This document shows, one piece after another, positions 26,310 to 35,504 of a DNA stretch of 64,000 bases. This DNA comes from Thermotogota bacterium (lineage in GTDB: Bacteria > Thermotogota > Thermotogae > Thermotogales > Fervidobacteriaceae). How positions within the stretch are numbered: position 1 is the first letter of the stretch; every line of letters starts with the position of its first letter. Under the pieces are notes generated by a model. The model saw only the letters and a program-made list of their open reading frames with translations. It was not told where the DNA came from and did no database searches. Both the position numbers and the translations under genes were made by a program. The stretch covers positions 1-64,000 of the forward strand of contig JAUQPP010000002.1 of the NCBI GenBank assembly GCA_030550315.1, in the 5' to 3' direction.

Positions 26310-27496
26310 ATAACTAACCTCCCGTCAATCAGAACGTGTTCAACAAAGTTCTCCTGGAACATGTAGGGAATGTCCATAATCTCAGCTGTTTTCCAGAGAA
26401 CAAGATCCGCACAAAAGCCGGGTATGATCGCACCGGAGTTAAATCCCAAAAGTGTTGCACTGTTGTAAGTATACGCGGTGAGTACTTCTTCTGGTTCCAT
26501 TTGGAGGAATCTTATCGCAAGATGCATGACGAATCCAGGTTGGAAAATGGGCGATGAGCCGGGGTTAAAATCTGAACCTAGAGCAACTGCGATTCCTTTG
26601 TCGATTATGGATCTTGCTGGAGCGTAGGATTCGCCCAAGTAGAAACTCGTCGACGGCATTAAAACGACCATGGTATCCGAATTTAAAAGATAACCGATGT
26701 CCTCATCTGTAATCTTCAGCACATGGTCAACGCTTTTGGCACCCAACATCACTCCAAACCTTGTTGCACCAACGTTGGCAATTTCATCAGCGTGAAGCCG
26801 AAGCTCAAATCCTAACGACTTTGCTTCTCGAAGGAAGCGCTCTATAATAGATGGTTCGTAAACACCTTTATCGCAGAATGCGTCTACAAATCTTGCAAGG
26901 TCTTTTTCTTTAATCTTTTTAAGTAGTTCCTTCATCGTCTCGATATACGTCTCAACATCTTCATTGAGTGGTTTTGCATGGAGTCCCAAAAACGTGGAAA
27001 CAATTTTTGCTGGAACAATGATTTTCAGACGTTCGATAACTTCCAGCTGTTTTAGCTCCCCTTCAACAGACAAGCCATACCCGCTCTTGCACTCAACGCC
27101 AACAACACCGTGCTCAAGAAATTTCTTCACTTGTTTCTCACCAGCTGAGACTAATTCATCAAAGGAAGCATCGTTTACAAGTTTCGCGGTGTAGTGTATT
27201 CCGCCACCTGCGGCGAGGATTTCGATGTAACTCTTACCACGTGCTCTCATGAAGAACTCGAAAGCACGTGACCCGACGAATGGAACGTGAGTATGTGCGT
27301 CGAAAAACGCTGGAGTGACAAGTTTTGCTCTGATATCCGCGTTCTTGTGCTTTCTTATTTCAAAGACTTTACCATACTCGTCTACAACTATATCAACATC
27401 CACATATTCCACTATCTTTCTCATTTCACGTCCTCTTAACGGTTTTCCAGGTACCTCGGCTACGGGCGTAAGCACGCGCTCAGCGTGGATGACCAC
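26306..27496 (-). CDS. hutI: Imidazolonepropionase
   Basis: Amidohydrolase opening imidazolone-5-propionate in histidine degradation, 396 residues. Seen: FDAHTHVPFVGSRAFEFFMRARG (metal His-x-His and substrate region), LHADEIANVGA, SVDHVLKITDEDI, ALGSDFNPGSSP (metal Asp). GTG start 29 bases after rdgB. No hutH, hutU or hutG/hutF gene is present in the window, so either the other steps are elsewhere or the enzyme acts on another cyclic amide. Family identity is good. Confidence 0.88.
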   Translation of the reverse strand: MVIHAERVLTPVAEVPGKPLRGREMRKIVEYVDVDIVVDEYGKVFEIRKHKNADIRAKLVTPAFFDAHTHVPFVGSRAFEFFMRARGKSYIEILAAGGGIHYTAKLVNDASFDELVSAGEKQVKKFLEHGVVGVECKSGYGLSVEGELKQLEVIERLKIIVPAKIVSTFLGLHAKPLNEDVETYIETMKELLKKIKEKDLARFVDAFCDKGVYEPSIIERFLREAKSLGFELRLHADEIANVGATRFGVMLGAKSVDHVLKITDEDIGYLLNSDTMVVLMPSTSFYLGESYAPARSIIDKGIAVALGSDFNPGSSPIFQPGFVMHLAIRFLQMEPEEVLTAYTYNSATLLGFNSGAIIPGFCADLVLWKTAEIMDIPYMFQENFVEHVLIDGRLVI

Positions 27497-27525
27497 ACCA
27501 TTTCACCCCAGTCTCACTCAAAGTG

Positions 27526-28104
27526 TCAGATAAGTCCCAAGGAGCTCAGTATCTCAAAAAGCTTCTTAAACGCCACAGCCCGGTGACTTATGTGCTTTTT
27601 AATATCTTCACCAAGCTCTCCAAAAGTCTTGTTGTAACCTTCGGGTATGAATATTGGATCATAGCCGAAACCTTTTTCACCACGTATCTCCTCAGAAATG
27701 TACCCTCGTACTTCTCCCTGTACTGAAATAAGGAAAGGCTTGTTGGGGTCATAATAGGTGGCACAACAAACAAACTTGGCACTTCGATTTTTCACATTTT
27801 TCATCAATTCGAGTATACTTTCCATCTTTTCGCGGTAACTCGCACCTTCAAGATAGCGTGCACTCATCACTCCTGGAAATCCGTCAAGTGCGTCTACGGA
27901 AAGTCCCGAATCATCGGCTAAAACGGGGCCGCCAACACATTTGCCATACTCAATTGCCTTCAAAACGGAGTTCTCCAAAAAGGTTTCGCCATTTTCCTCA
28001 ACCGTCCAATCGCTTTCAATTGGCCTTAAGATTACGTGATCCGGTGTGACCAATTTGATCTCTTGTATTTTGTGGGGATTTTTTGAAGCCACAAATATGA
28101 CCAT
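27526..28104 (-). CDS. rdgB: XTP/dITP diphosphatase (RdgB/HAM1)
   Basis: Hydrolyses non-canonical purine triphosphates (XTP, dITP) to keep them out of nucleic acids. Seen: 192 residues, MVIFVASKNPHKIQEIK (substrate loop), LADDSGLSVDALDGFPGVMSARYL (catalytic Asp), EKGFGYDPIFIPEGYNKTFGEL, and ISHRAVAFKKL. Length and motif order are normal. ATG directly abuts the uvrA stop. Confidence 0.96.
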   Translation of the reverse strand: MVIFVASKNPHKIQEIKLVTPDHVILRPIESDWTVEENGETFLENSVLKAIEYGKCVGGPVLADDSGLSVDALDGFPGVMSARYLEGASYREKMESILELMKNVKNRSAKFVCCATYYDPNKPFLISVQGEVRGYISEEIRGEKGFGYDPIFIPEGYNKTFGELGEDIKKHISHRAVAFKKLFEILSSLGLI

Positions 28105-30882
28105 TCATAAAACCTCCGTTTCGCAACATCTTTCAAGCACTTTTTTCAAATAGACCCCTGTCCAAGAATTAGGCATTTGGGCCAATTCTTCGGGTGTTCC
28201 TGTGGCAACAACGTACCCTCCTTCGTCACCACCCTCAGGTCCCAAGTCTACGATGTAGTCGGCAGATTTGATCACGTCAAGATTGTGCTCGATGACGATA
28301 ACGGTGTTGCCTTTTTCAACAAGTTTGTTCAGCACATTGATTAATTTTTTCACGTCGTCAAAATGCAATCCTACTGTAGGTTCGTCAAGGATATAAAGAG
28401 TCCTTCCGGTTGCCTTTTTCCTAAGTTCTGCTGCAAGTTTAACACGCTGAGCTTCTCCTCCAGAAAGTGTGGTTGCAGGTTGGCCTAATTTGATGTAACC
28501 GAGTCCCACATCGGATAGTACTTGCAATGTTTCGCGTATCGTTGGAATGTTTTTGAAAAATTCGAGAGCTTCGTCAACAGTCATATTGAGCACGTCGGCT
28601 ATATTCTTGCCTTTGTAGGTGACTTCTAAAGTTTCAGAGTTGTAGCGTGTACCTCTACACACATCGCATTCTACGTAAACCTCTGGAAGAAACATCATTT
28701 CAATTCTGATGACACCCTGACCAGCGCAAGCTTCACATCTGCCACCTTTAACGTTGAAACTGAACCGGCCTTTATCGTAGCCTCTTGCCTTAGCCTCGGG
28801 AGTCATAGCGTAAAGTTCTCTGATCGCGTCAAAAACTTTTGTATAAGTTGCGGGGTTGCTACGCGGTGTCCGACCAATAGGTGATTGGTCAATTGCGATG
28901 ACTTTATCTATCTCTTCTATTCCTTCGATTCGGTCATGTTCTCCAACGGGTAGTTTGGTTCTGTAGAGTTTGTTGGAAAGCGCAGGATAGAGTGTATCCA
29001 AGATGAGCGAACTCTTGCCCGAACCGCTTACGCCAGTAACGCAAATAAACGTCCCAAGAGGAAATTCTACGGTAATGTTTTTCAGGTTGTTGTGCCTCGC
29101 ACCAACTATCCGCAAGTACTTACCATTGCCTTTTCTTCTCACCTTGGGAACCTCTATCTTCAATTTTCCACTGAGGTATTTCCCGGTCAACGATTGTTCG
29201 CACTTCATGAGTTCCGTTACGGTTCCAGAGAAGACCACCCAACCACCATTTACACCTGCTCCAGGGCCAATGTCAATAACGTAATCCGCGCTTCGAATAA
29301 CGTCTTCATCGTGCTCGACAACAATAACAGTATTTCCCAAATCTCTTAATTGCTTTAACATGTTTATCAGTCGATCGTTGTCTCTTTGATGTAGTCCTAT
29401 CGTCGGCTCATCGAGAACATAGATGACGCCTGTAAGTTTTGAACCAATTTGCGTTGCTAAGCGTATTCTCTGAGCTTCACCACCGGAAAGTGTTCGGACG
29501 TTTCTTGCCAGTGTTAGGTACCCAAGTCCTACCTGATTGAGAAAGTCAAGACGTTTTTCTATCTCGTTGATAAGTTCACCAACAGCCTCAAGTTTACGTT
29601 CTCCGAGAATTGTTCTTAAATTCCTAATTACTTCAAGTTCTTTGGTGATTGGTAATTCCGTGAACTCTATTATGTTCAAACCTCCCACGAAAACCGATAA
29701 AGCTTCTGTTCGGAGCCTTTTTCCACCACAGGTTTGGCAGGTTCGTTCAACGAAGAAATTTTCAACTAACCATTCGCGCATCTCCTCAGAAGTATATTCT
29801 TCGTAGCGCTCCTTGATGAGTTTCACCAGTCCTTCGAAGTATTCGGTACCGTAGAGTAAAGCCTCTTTTACTTCTTCGGGTTGAGCTTTAAAAGGTAATC
29901 GTGGATCACCGTGGTATTCCCTAACGATTCTCTCTATCCTTTTCGGTAGCCATCCATCCGCTTTGTGACCGATCCGTAGGCCTTCGGTAACGGGTTTGTC
30001 TTCCTCAAATATAGAATCTTCGTCTACCTCTAACTTAAAGCCCAAACCATGGCAGTCCGGACACGCACCGTAAGGACTGTTGAAGGAAAAGAGTTTGGCG
30101 TTGATCTCCGGCATTGAAAAACCACAGTTCAAACACGAAAGCTTTTCGGAATACATATGTTCACTGCCGTCGTCAGTTTTCAATAAAACAAAGCCATTGC
30201 CTTCTTTAAGAGCAAGTTCAAGAGACTGAAAGAGCCTGTGGGTATTTTCTTCCGTTACACTGATGCGATCGATTACCAAGTTTATATCGTGTCTCACATT
30301 TTTGTTCAACTCTGGAACTTCTTCCAAACGGTAGATCGTTCCGTCCACCTCAACTCGAGTGTAACCTTTTTCGAGGTACTCTTGAAATTCCTCCTTGAAG
30401 GTGCCTTTTTTCTGTCTTGCAACAGGTGCGGTTATCGTAACCCTCCTTCCGGGGAAGTACTTGAATATATGCGACATTATCTCATCGACAGACATTTTTT
30501 GAAGTTCTCTTCCGCAATGTGGACAGTGTGGGACTCCTATTTGGGCGTAGAGGACTCGTAGATAATCGTAAATTTCCGTGACAGTTCCTACAGTAGATCT
30601 TGGGTTGTGCGAAACGCTCTTCTGGTCGATTGCTATTGCTGGTGACAACCCTTCGATAGATTCAACCTCAGGCCGTTTCAGCTCACCTATAAACTGTCTG
30701 ACGTAAGCTGAAAGGCTTTCCAAATAACGTCGCTGACCTTCTGTGAAGATCGTGTCCATAGCAAGTGAACTCTTACCGGATCCGGATAACCCGGTGATAA
30801 CCGTAAAACTAAACTTAGGTATCTCCACATCGATACCCTTTAAGTTGTGAACCTTTGCACCCTTTACGATGATTTTGTCCAT
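28105..30882 (-). CDS. uvrA: Excinuclease ABC subunit A
   Basis: DNA-damage sensor of nucleotide excision repair, 925 residues. Seen: two ABC ATPase halves with Walker A sites [10 protein letters not shown] (about 31) and [10 protein letters not shown] (about 625), signature LSGGEAQR in both halves, zinc-finger cysteines CPHCGR, CLNCG and CPDCHG in the first half, and CEACAGQG / CDVCRG in the second. Full length. Third gene of the mgtE operon, three bases after the 112-residue membrane protein. Confidence 0.98.
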   Translation of the reverse strand: MDKIIVKGAKVHNLKGIDVEIPKFSFTVITGLSGSGKSSLAMDTIFTEGQRRYLESLSAYVRQFIGELKRPEVESIEGLSPAIAIDQKSVSHNPRSTVGTVTEIYDYLRVLYAQIGVPHCPHCGRELQKMSVDEIMSHIFKYFPGRRVTITAPVARQKKGTFKEEFQEYLEKGYTRVEVDGTIYRLEEVPELNKNVRHDINLVIDRISVTEENTHRLFQSLELALKEGNGFVLLKTDDGSEHMYSEKLSCLNCGFSMPEINAKLFSFNSPYGACPDCHGLGFKLEVDEDSIFEEDKPVTEGLRIGHKADGWLPKRIERIVREYHGDPRLPFKAQPEEVKEALLYGTEYFEGLVKLIKERYEEYTSEEMREWLVENFFVERTCQTCGGKRLRTEALSVFVGGLNIIEFTELPITKELEVIRNLRTILGERKLEAVGELINEIEKRLDFLNQVGLGYLTLARNVRTLSGGEAQRIRLATQIGSKLTGVIYVLDEPTIGLHQRDNDRLINMLKQLRDLGNTVIVVEHDEDVIRSADYVIDIGPGAGVNGGWVVFSGTVTELMKCEQSLTGKYLSGKLKIEVPKVRRKGNGKYLRIVGARHNNLKNITVEFPLGTFICVTGVSGSGKSSLILDTLYPALSNKLYRTKLPVGEHDRIEGIEEIDKVIAIDQSPIGRTPRSNPATYTKVFDAIRELYAMTPEAKARGYDKGRFSFNVKGGRCEACAGQGVIRIEMMFLPEVYVECDVCRGTRYNSETLEVTYKGKNIADVLNMTVDEALEFFKNIPTIRETLQVLSDVGLGYIKLGQPATTLSGGEAQRVKLAAELRKKATGRTLYILDEPTVGLHFDDVKKLINVLNKLVEKGNTVIVIEHNLDVIKSADYIVDLGPEGGDEGGYVVATGTPEELAQMPNSWTGVYLKKVLERCCETEVL

Positions 30883-30885
30883 CTC

Positions 30886-31224
30886 TTAGCGTCTAAACCT
30901 CCTCCAAAACGCTGGCGCGATGGAGAAAAGAAGCAAGAAACCAAAAATGAGTATCTCTACACTTACCGCAATCGATTTCCTACGTACATCGTCCATCGAA
31001 AGGTATCCATAAGCACGTGCTTGAAATGGGAAAAACCACGTAATTGCAACAATTACGAAAGCTAAGACTAACGTAACAAACGCAGTACGAAGTATCGACC
31101 ATGTGTCATCCAGGTCATTTTCCAAAAGTTCGATTTTCATCCTGAGTTCTTCGTTTTCCTTTTTTAAAGCTTCAACGGAATGTTCCAACTCCTCTACACG
31201 GGACTGAAGATCGTCTTCAAGCAT
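30886..31224 (-). CDS. Small coiled-coil membrane protein of unknown function
   Basis: 112 residues, not recognised. Seen: an N-terminal coiled coil (about 1-42, heptad text such as LQSRVEELEHSVEALKKENEEL), a hydrophobic segment (about 47-67), a short loop, and a second hydrophobic segment (about 85-106) ending in basic residues. Predicted to lie in the membrane with both ends inside. Sits between mgtE (24 bases upstream) and uvrA (3 bases downstream), so it is co-transcribed with them; no functional link is evident. Ribosome site GGGGG 5' of ATG. Confidence 0.75.
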   Translation of the reverse strand: MLEDDLQSRVEELEHSVEALKKENEELRMKIELLENDLDDTWSILRTAFVTLVLAFVIVAITWFFPFQARAYGYLSMDDVRRKSIAVSVEILIFGFLLLFSIAPAFWRRFRR

Positions 31225-31248
31225 ACTTCATCCCCCATGAAATCATTG

Positions 31249-32595
31249 CTATCTTATCCTCAAAATTGTCGTTGCGATGTAGAAATAAATCGCAATTCCG
31301 GCAAGATCAGCAATGGTGGTGATCAGTGGACCAGACATCACCGCAGGGTCTATGCGGAAGACTTTACCGACGAATGGTAGCATTGCACCTATTGCATTTG
31401 CGAAGACAATGATGGTAAGTATTGCAAGCCCTGCGGAGAAATTTATCTGAACATTCGTTGTGATCATAAAACCTCTAAGGAAAAGAGTAACACCTAAGAC
31501 TACTCCCATTATAATACCTATGTACGTTTCCCTCAAAAGAACCTTCCACCAATCCTTTAGTTCGATTTCTCCGAGAGCCATTCCCCTGATAATCAGTGTG
31601 CTACTCTGACCCCCTGCATTTCCACCGGCGTCTATCATTGTGGCCATGAAAGCCGCAAGTATGGGATAAAGTGACAAAACCTTTTCGTACCTGCTAACAA
31701 GTAAAGCACTTAAACTTTGAAAGAGAAGTAAACCAACGAGCCACGGAAGCCTGTTCTTGATGTACACCCATGGTGAGGTATGGAAATAGCTGGTCGACGT
31801 TGCGGTCATACCAGCCATCTTGTGGATGTCTTCTGTGGCTTCTTCTTCAATAATGTCGACAATATCGTCAATAACGATTATTCCAACCAATCTTAAATCA
31901 TTATCTACGACGGCTATGGCGTTGAGGTCATACCGTTTCATCAATTCTGCAACTTCTTCCTGATCGGTTGTTGTCTTAACGTAAATTGGGTTTGGATCAA
32001 AAATCTCCTCGATTGTGGTTTCCGGTTCTGAAAAGAGCAACTCCTCAAGTTTCACAGTTCCAACCAGAGTTCTATCTTCCTCAACAACGAAAATCGTGTA
32101 AATAGTCTCGGCGTCTTTTCCAAACTTGCGCACTTTATCCAGCGCCTCTTTAACCGTCATGCTCCGTGTGACGTAGACGAAATAGGGTGACATCAATCGA
32201 CCAGCAGAGTTCTCTGGGTAGTTCAGTACTTCTATAGTTCTATCTCGTTCCGTCTTTGGAAGAAACGATAGGAGCTTGGTAACAACGTCGGGAGGCAACT
32301 CATCAAGAAGCTCGGCACGGTCGGAAGGATCCATATTACGAAAAATGGACTTTATTTCATCATCGGTCAGTAATCTGACGAGCTCGAGCTGTTCGTCTGG
32401 CTCAAGTTTGGAAAAGACTTCCGCAGCAACATCTTTGCGGAGAAGACGGAACACGATGGCCTTTTCCGATGTTTCCAGTTCTTCGATCATTTCAAAAATT
32501 AGGTTTGGCTCTTGGTCTTCGAGTAGCAATTTCAGAGTTCTAAAATCTCCGCGTTCAATTAACTTATGCAAATCCACCTGTAGTTTGACCTTCAT
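31249..32595 (-). CDS. mgtE: Magnesium transporter MgtE
   Basis: Mg2+ channel, 448 residues. Seen: N-terminal helical MgtE_N domain (about 10-130, repeats such as LLRKDVAAEVFSKLEPDEQ and MDPSDRAELLDELPPDVV), two CBS domains (about 135-250, with FVYVTRSMTVKEALDKV and DDIVDIIEEEATEDIHKM), and five membrane helices from about 280 on, with AAFMATMIDAGGNAGGQ (pore region, GNAG motif). The ATG at 32595 overlaps another ATG at 32599 that is nearer the ribosome site but out of frame. Its leader (about 175 bases) holds a possible leader peptide. Heads an eight-gene operon. Confidence 0.97.
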   Translation of the reverse strand: MKVKLQVDLHKLIERGDFRTLKLLLEDQEPNLIFEMIEELETSEKAIVFRLLRKDVAAEVFSKLEPDEQLELVRLLTDDEIKSIFRNMDPSDRAELLDELPPDVVTKLLSFLPKTERDRTIEVLNYPENSAGRLMSPYFVYVTRSMTVKEALDKVRKFGKDAETIYTIFVVEEDRTLVGTVKLEELLFSEPETTIEEIFDPNPIYVKTTTDQEEVAELMKRYDLNAIAVVDNDLRLVGIIVIDDIVDIIEEEATEDIHKMAGMTATSTSYFHTSPWVYIKNRLPWLVGLLLFQSLSALLVSRYEKVLSLYPILAAFMATMIDAGGNAGGQSSTLIIRGMALGEIELKDWWKVLLRETYIGIIMGVVLGVTLFLRGFMITTNVQINFSAGLAILTIIVFANAIGAMLPFVGKVFRIDPAVMSGPLITTIADLAGIAIYFYIATTILRIR

Positions 32596-32775
32596 CCATG
32601 ACAGACCTCCCCTTTGCTTTTTTGCTATGGTGGTTTGTTTAGAGGATTACAACAACTCGGATAATCCACAGATCTTCACCTCCCTGACAAATTTTCACGG
32701 ATGTGTTTGAATTCGGCGGGAACGCATCTATCAGGTGGGACACACACAAATGTAGCTCGTTCACATGACTATTTA
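32596..32775 (-). promoter_or_regulatory. Long leader of mgtE, possible regulatory RNA
   Basis: About 175 transcribed bases precede mgtE. Visible elements are two alternative pairings CCTGA/TCAGG and CACCT/AGGTG between 32737-32731 and 32687-32677, a hairpin GGATTA/TAATCC (32667-32662 with 32649-32644) inside the possible leader peptide, and the mgtE ribosome site. It does not obviously match the M-box consensus as I know it. Confidence 0.35.
32625..32669 (-). CDS. Possible 14-residue leader peptide of mgtE
   Basis: On the minus strand GGGAGG (32684-32679) is followed after 9 bases by GTG and an open frame coding MDYPSCCNPLNKPP, stop TAG, ending 30 bases before mgtE. Four of 14 residues are proline. 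The ribosome site can pair with an upstream CACCTGA (32737-32731) in two mutually exclusive registers, so it could be hidden. Proline-rich leaders control Mg2+ transport genes in enteric bacteria (mgtL), but homology is not implied. Short frames with purine-rich upstream sequence also occur by chance. Confidence 0.35.
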   Translation of the reverse strand: MDYPSCCNPLNKPP

Positions 32776-32784
32776 ATTATACCA
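32776..32784 (-). promoter_or_regulatory. Extended -10 promoter of the mgtE operon
   Basis: Minus-strand TGGTATAAT, a perfect extended -10; no clear -35 hexamer. The 95 bases from here to the leuS promoter hold nothing else recognised. Confidence 0.55.
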
Positions 32785-32881
32785 AAGGGTTTGACTTTCT
32801 TCTTAGAAGCTTTATTTGATTATTCTTGAATTTTGTGTTAACATATCACTGGCTCAGGCGCATACTGTGTCAATTTGAATG

Positions 32882-32910
32882 TTCACTCCATTTGTGAGTC
32901 GTGGTATAAT
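32882..32910 (+). promoter_or_regulatory. Promoter of leuS and probably the long plus-strand cluster
   Basis: TTCACT (32882-32887), 17 bases, TATAAT (32905-32910) with TGG in front (extended -10). The only clear plus-strand promoter found before the 29-gene array. Confidence 0.6.
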
Positions 32911-32940
32911 TTGAATTAAAGAGCTAAAGATTTCAGAAGG

Positions 32941-32957
32941 GCGAGCGGAAAGCTCGC
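32941..32957 (+). other. Stem-loop in the leuS leader
   Basis: GCGAGC and GCTCGC around a GGAAA loop, about 25 bases into the predicted transcript. The downstream TATTTGTC is too poor in T for a convincing terminator; it may protect the 5' end or attenuate weakly. No T-box features were seen. Confidence 0.45.
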
Positions 32958-33007
32958 TATTTGTCGCTTATAGAGTTTATATAGGAGTGCATATGGGAGG
33001 GAGACGG

Positions 33008-35464
33008 ATGAAGGAGTATAGACCGCATGAGATCGAACCAAAGTGGCAAAGGGTTTGGGAAGAAAAGAGTGTTTTCAACACCCCGCAGTATTCGGAAAAG
33101 CCGAAGTACTACGCACTTGTGATGTTCCCGTATCCTTCGGGAACGCTACATGTTGGTCACGTAAAGAACTACGTAATAGGTGATATTGTCGCAAGGTACA
33201 AGAGGATGCAGGGTTACAATGTGTTACACCCATTTGGCTATGATGCATTTGGACTACCCGCCGAGAATGCTGCAATTGCGAATAAAATACATCCGAAAAA
33301 ATGGACGTTTGACAACATAAACACAATAAGAGGGCAGATAAAAAAGCTTGGGATTAGTTATGATTGGTCAAGAGAAGTTATCACTTGTACGGAGGAGTAT
33401 TACAAATGGACTCAGTGGATCTTCTTGAAACTTTATGAGGCTGGCTTGGCTTACAAGAAACCTGGAGCTGTCAACTGGTGTCCAAGCTGTCAAACCGTTT
33501 TGGCGAATGAACAAGTGAAGGATGGCAAGTGTGAGCGGTGTGGAACGCCAGTGACGATGAAATATTTGGAACAATGGTACTTTAAGATCACGGACTACGC
33601 TGAAAAACTTCTCGAGGGACTTGACAGACTCGAAGGTTGGCCAGAACACGTTAAGACAATGCAACGAAATTGGATAGGCAAGAGCATCGGTGCGGAAATT
33701 GATTTTCCAGTTGAGGGAACGGACAAGAAAATAAGAATATTCACCACAAGGCCAGACACAATTTACGGTGTCACTTTCATGGCAATTGCACCAGAATCAC
33801 CACTTGTGCTGGAGTTGGTTACGGAGGATAAGAAGGCGGAAGTTGAGGAATTCTTGGCAAAAGTAGCCCTCGAGGACCGTTTTAGGAGAACCAGTTTAGA
33901 GGCAAAAAAGGAAGGAGTTTTCCTTGGCCGGTATGCAATTAATCCTGTTACCGGAGAGCGGATACCAATATACGTTGCGAATTACATTCTCTACGAATAC
34001 GGTACCGGTGCCATAATGGCTGTTCCAGCGCACGATCAGCGTGACCATGACTTTGCAAAAACTTACAATCTTCCAATCAGGCAGGTTATCAAACCCCACA
34101 ATGGTGATTGGAACGTTGAGGAAAGAGCTTACGAAGATGAAGGTATTATGGTAAACAGTGGGCCTTTTGATGGATTGAGTAGCAAGGATGGCATTGAAGC
34201 GGTGATAAAGTTCTTGGAAGAGAGAGGTATCGGAAAACGTAGCGTTCAGTATAAGCTGAGGGACTGGTTAATTTCTCGTCAGAGATATTGGGGTGCGCCG
34301 ATTCCGGTAATTTATTGTTCGGAATGTGGTATTGTCCCTGTTCCGGAAAACGAGCTTCCTGTCAAACTGCCGGAGAATGTCGAATTTCTTCCAACTGGTC
34401 AATCGCCCTTGATGCTGAGTGAGGAGTTCAAGGCTACCAAGTGTCCAAAGTGTGGAAGGCCAGCTCAGCGCGAAGTTGAGACAATGGACACTTTTGTTGA
34501 TAGTTCATGGTACTTCTTGAGGTACGTTAATCCGAAACTTGACGATAAGCCGTTCGACACTAACGATGTAAATTACTGGCTACCAGTGGATCAATACATT
34601 GGCGGTGTGGAACACGCAGTTTTGCATTTGCTCTATTCGCGGTTCATAACAAAGGTTTTACACGATCTTGGATACATCAACTTTGATGAGCCTTTTGAAA
34701 ACCTGTTTACGCAAGGTATGATTTATAAAGACGGATGGAAGATGAGTAAGTCAAAAGGTAATGTCGTATCCCCGGACGACATGGTGGAAAAATTTGGTGC
34801 GGACACGCTGAGGATGTACATACTCTTCATGGCACCGCCGGAGAAAGACGCGGAGTGGAATGATGCAGGTATTGAGGGTGTGCACAGATTCCTCAGAAGG
34901 TTGTGGAACAACTATTACAGGATTCTTGAACTGTTAAAATCTAGCCAAGTCGAAAACAGAGAACTGACCAAGGAAGAACGACAGCTACGTAGAAAGCTCC
35001 ATGCGATGATAAAGAAAATTAGAGAGGACATCGAAGGTGGTTTTAAGTTCAACACTGCCATTGCAGGCCTCATGGAATTCAATAACCAGCTTAGCGATTA
35101 CCTTGAATCGTCTAATTCCTTCCATGAAGGTCTGCTCAACGAAATCGCGGAGAAGGTTGCTCTTATACTCTCGCCGTTCGCACCACACATGGCCGAGGAA
35201 ATGTGGCATGACCTTGGCAAGGAAACGTTGATAGTTGAGGAAAAGTGGCCTGATTACGATCCAAGTGCACTTGTCGAGGAGGAAATAACTGTAGTTGTGC
35301 AAATTAATGGAAAGGTGAGAGGGAGGATAGTGGTACCAGCTGAAGCTGCCGAAGAGGAAATCAGAAACGAAGCCTTAAAGAATGTAGAAAAATTGATTGC
35401 CGGTAAGAACATTGAAAAAGTGGTGTACGTTCCACGGAAGTTGGTCAACATAGTTGTCAAGTAG
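33008..35464 (+). CDS. leuS: Leucyl-tRNA synthetase
   Basis: Class I synthetase charging tRNA-Leu, 818 residues. Seen: FPYPSGTLHVGHVKNY (HIGH motif), zinc cysteines CPSCQTVLANEQV and CERCG, editing-domain text TTRPDTIYGVTFMA, a second cysteine set CSECG/CPKCG, KMSKSKGN, and a C-terminal domain VVVQINGKVRGRI. ATG 33008 is 7 bases after GGGAGG; an in-frame ATG at 32993 with its own AGGAG would add five residues. First gene of the long cluster. Confidence 0.97.
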   Translation: MKEYRPHEIEPKWQRVWEEKSVFNTPQYSEKPKYYALVMFPYPSGTLHVGHVKNYVIGDIVARYKRMQGYNVLHPFGYDAFGLPAENAAIANKIHPKKWTFDNINTIRGQIKKLGISYDWSREVITCTEEYYKWTQWIFLKLYEAGLAYKKPGAVNWCPSCQTVLANEQVKDGKCERCGTPVTMKYLEQWYFKITDYAEKLLEGLDRLEGWPEHVKTMQRNWIGKSIGAEIDFPVEGTDKKIRIFTTRPDTIYGVTFMAIAPESPLVLELVTEDKKAEVEEFLAKVALEDRFRRTSLEAKKEGVFLGRYAINPVTGERIPIYVANYILYEYGTGAIMAVPAHDQRDHDFAKTYNLPIRQVIKPHNGDWNVEERAYEDEGIMVNSGPFDGLSSKDGIEAVIKFLEERGIGKRSVQYKLRDWLISRQRYWGAPIPVIYCSECGIVPVPENELPVKLPENVEFLPTGQSPLMLSEEFKATKCPKCGRPAQREVETMDTFVDSSWYFLRYVNPKLDDKPFDTNDVNYWLPVDQYIGGVEHAVLHLLYSRFITKVLHDLGYINFDEPFENLFTQGMIYKDGWKMSKSKGNVVSPDDMVEKFGADTLRMYILFMAPPEKDAEWNDAGIEGVHRFLRRLWNNYYRILELLKSSQVENRELTKEERQLRRKLHAMIKKIREDIEGGFKFNTAIAGLMEFNNQLSDYLESSNSFHEGLLNEIAEKVALILSPFAPHMAEEMWHDLGKETLIVEEKWPDYDPSALVEEEITVVVQINGKVRGRIVVPAEAAEEEIRNEALKNVEKLIAGKNIEKVVYVPRKLVNIVVK

Positions 35465-35504
35465 ATTGTTAGCTTAAGAAACTCAAGCAAAGGGAGTGGC
35501 GAGT

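Noticed and set aside
32596-32775. M-box (Mg2+) riboswitch in the mgtE leader
   Set aside because: The conserved opening GGTGAGGCTCCT-type block was not seen. I cannot run a covariance model, so this is a provisional rejection.
32911-33007. T-box or leucine attenuator ahead of leuS
   Set aside because: No T-box sequence, no leucine-rich leader peptide, and the single hairpin lacks a T run.
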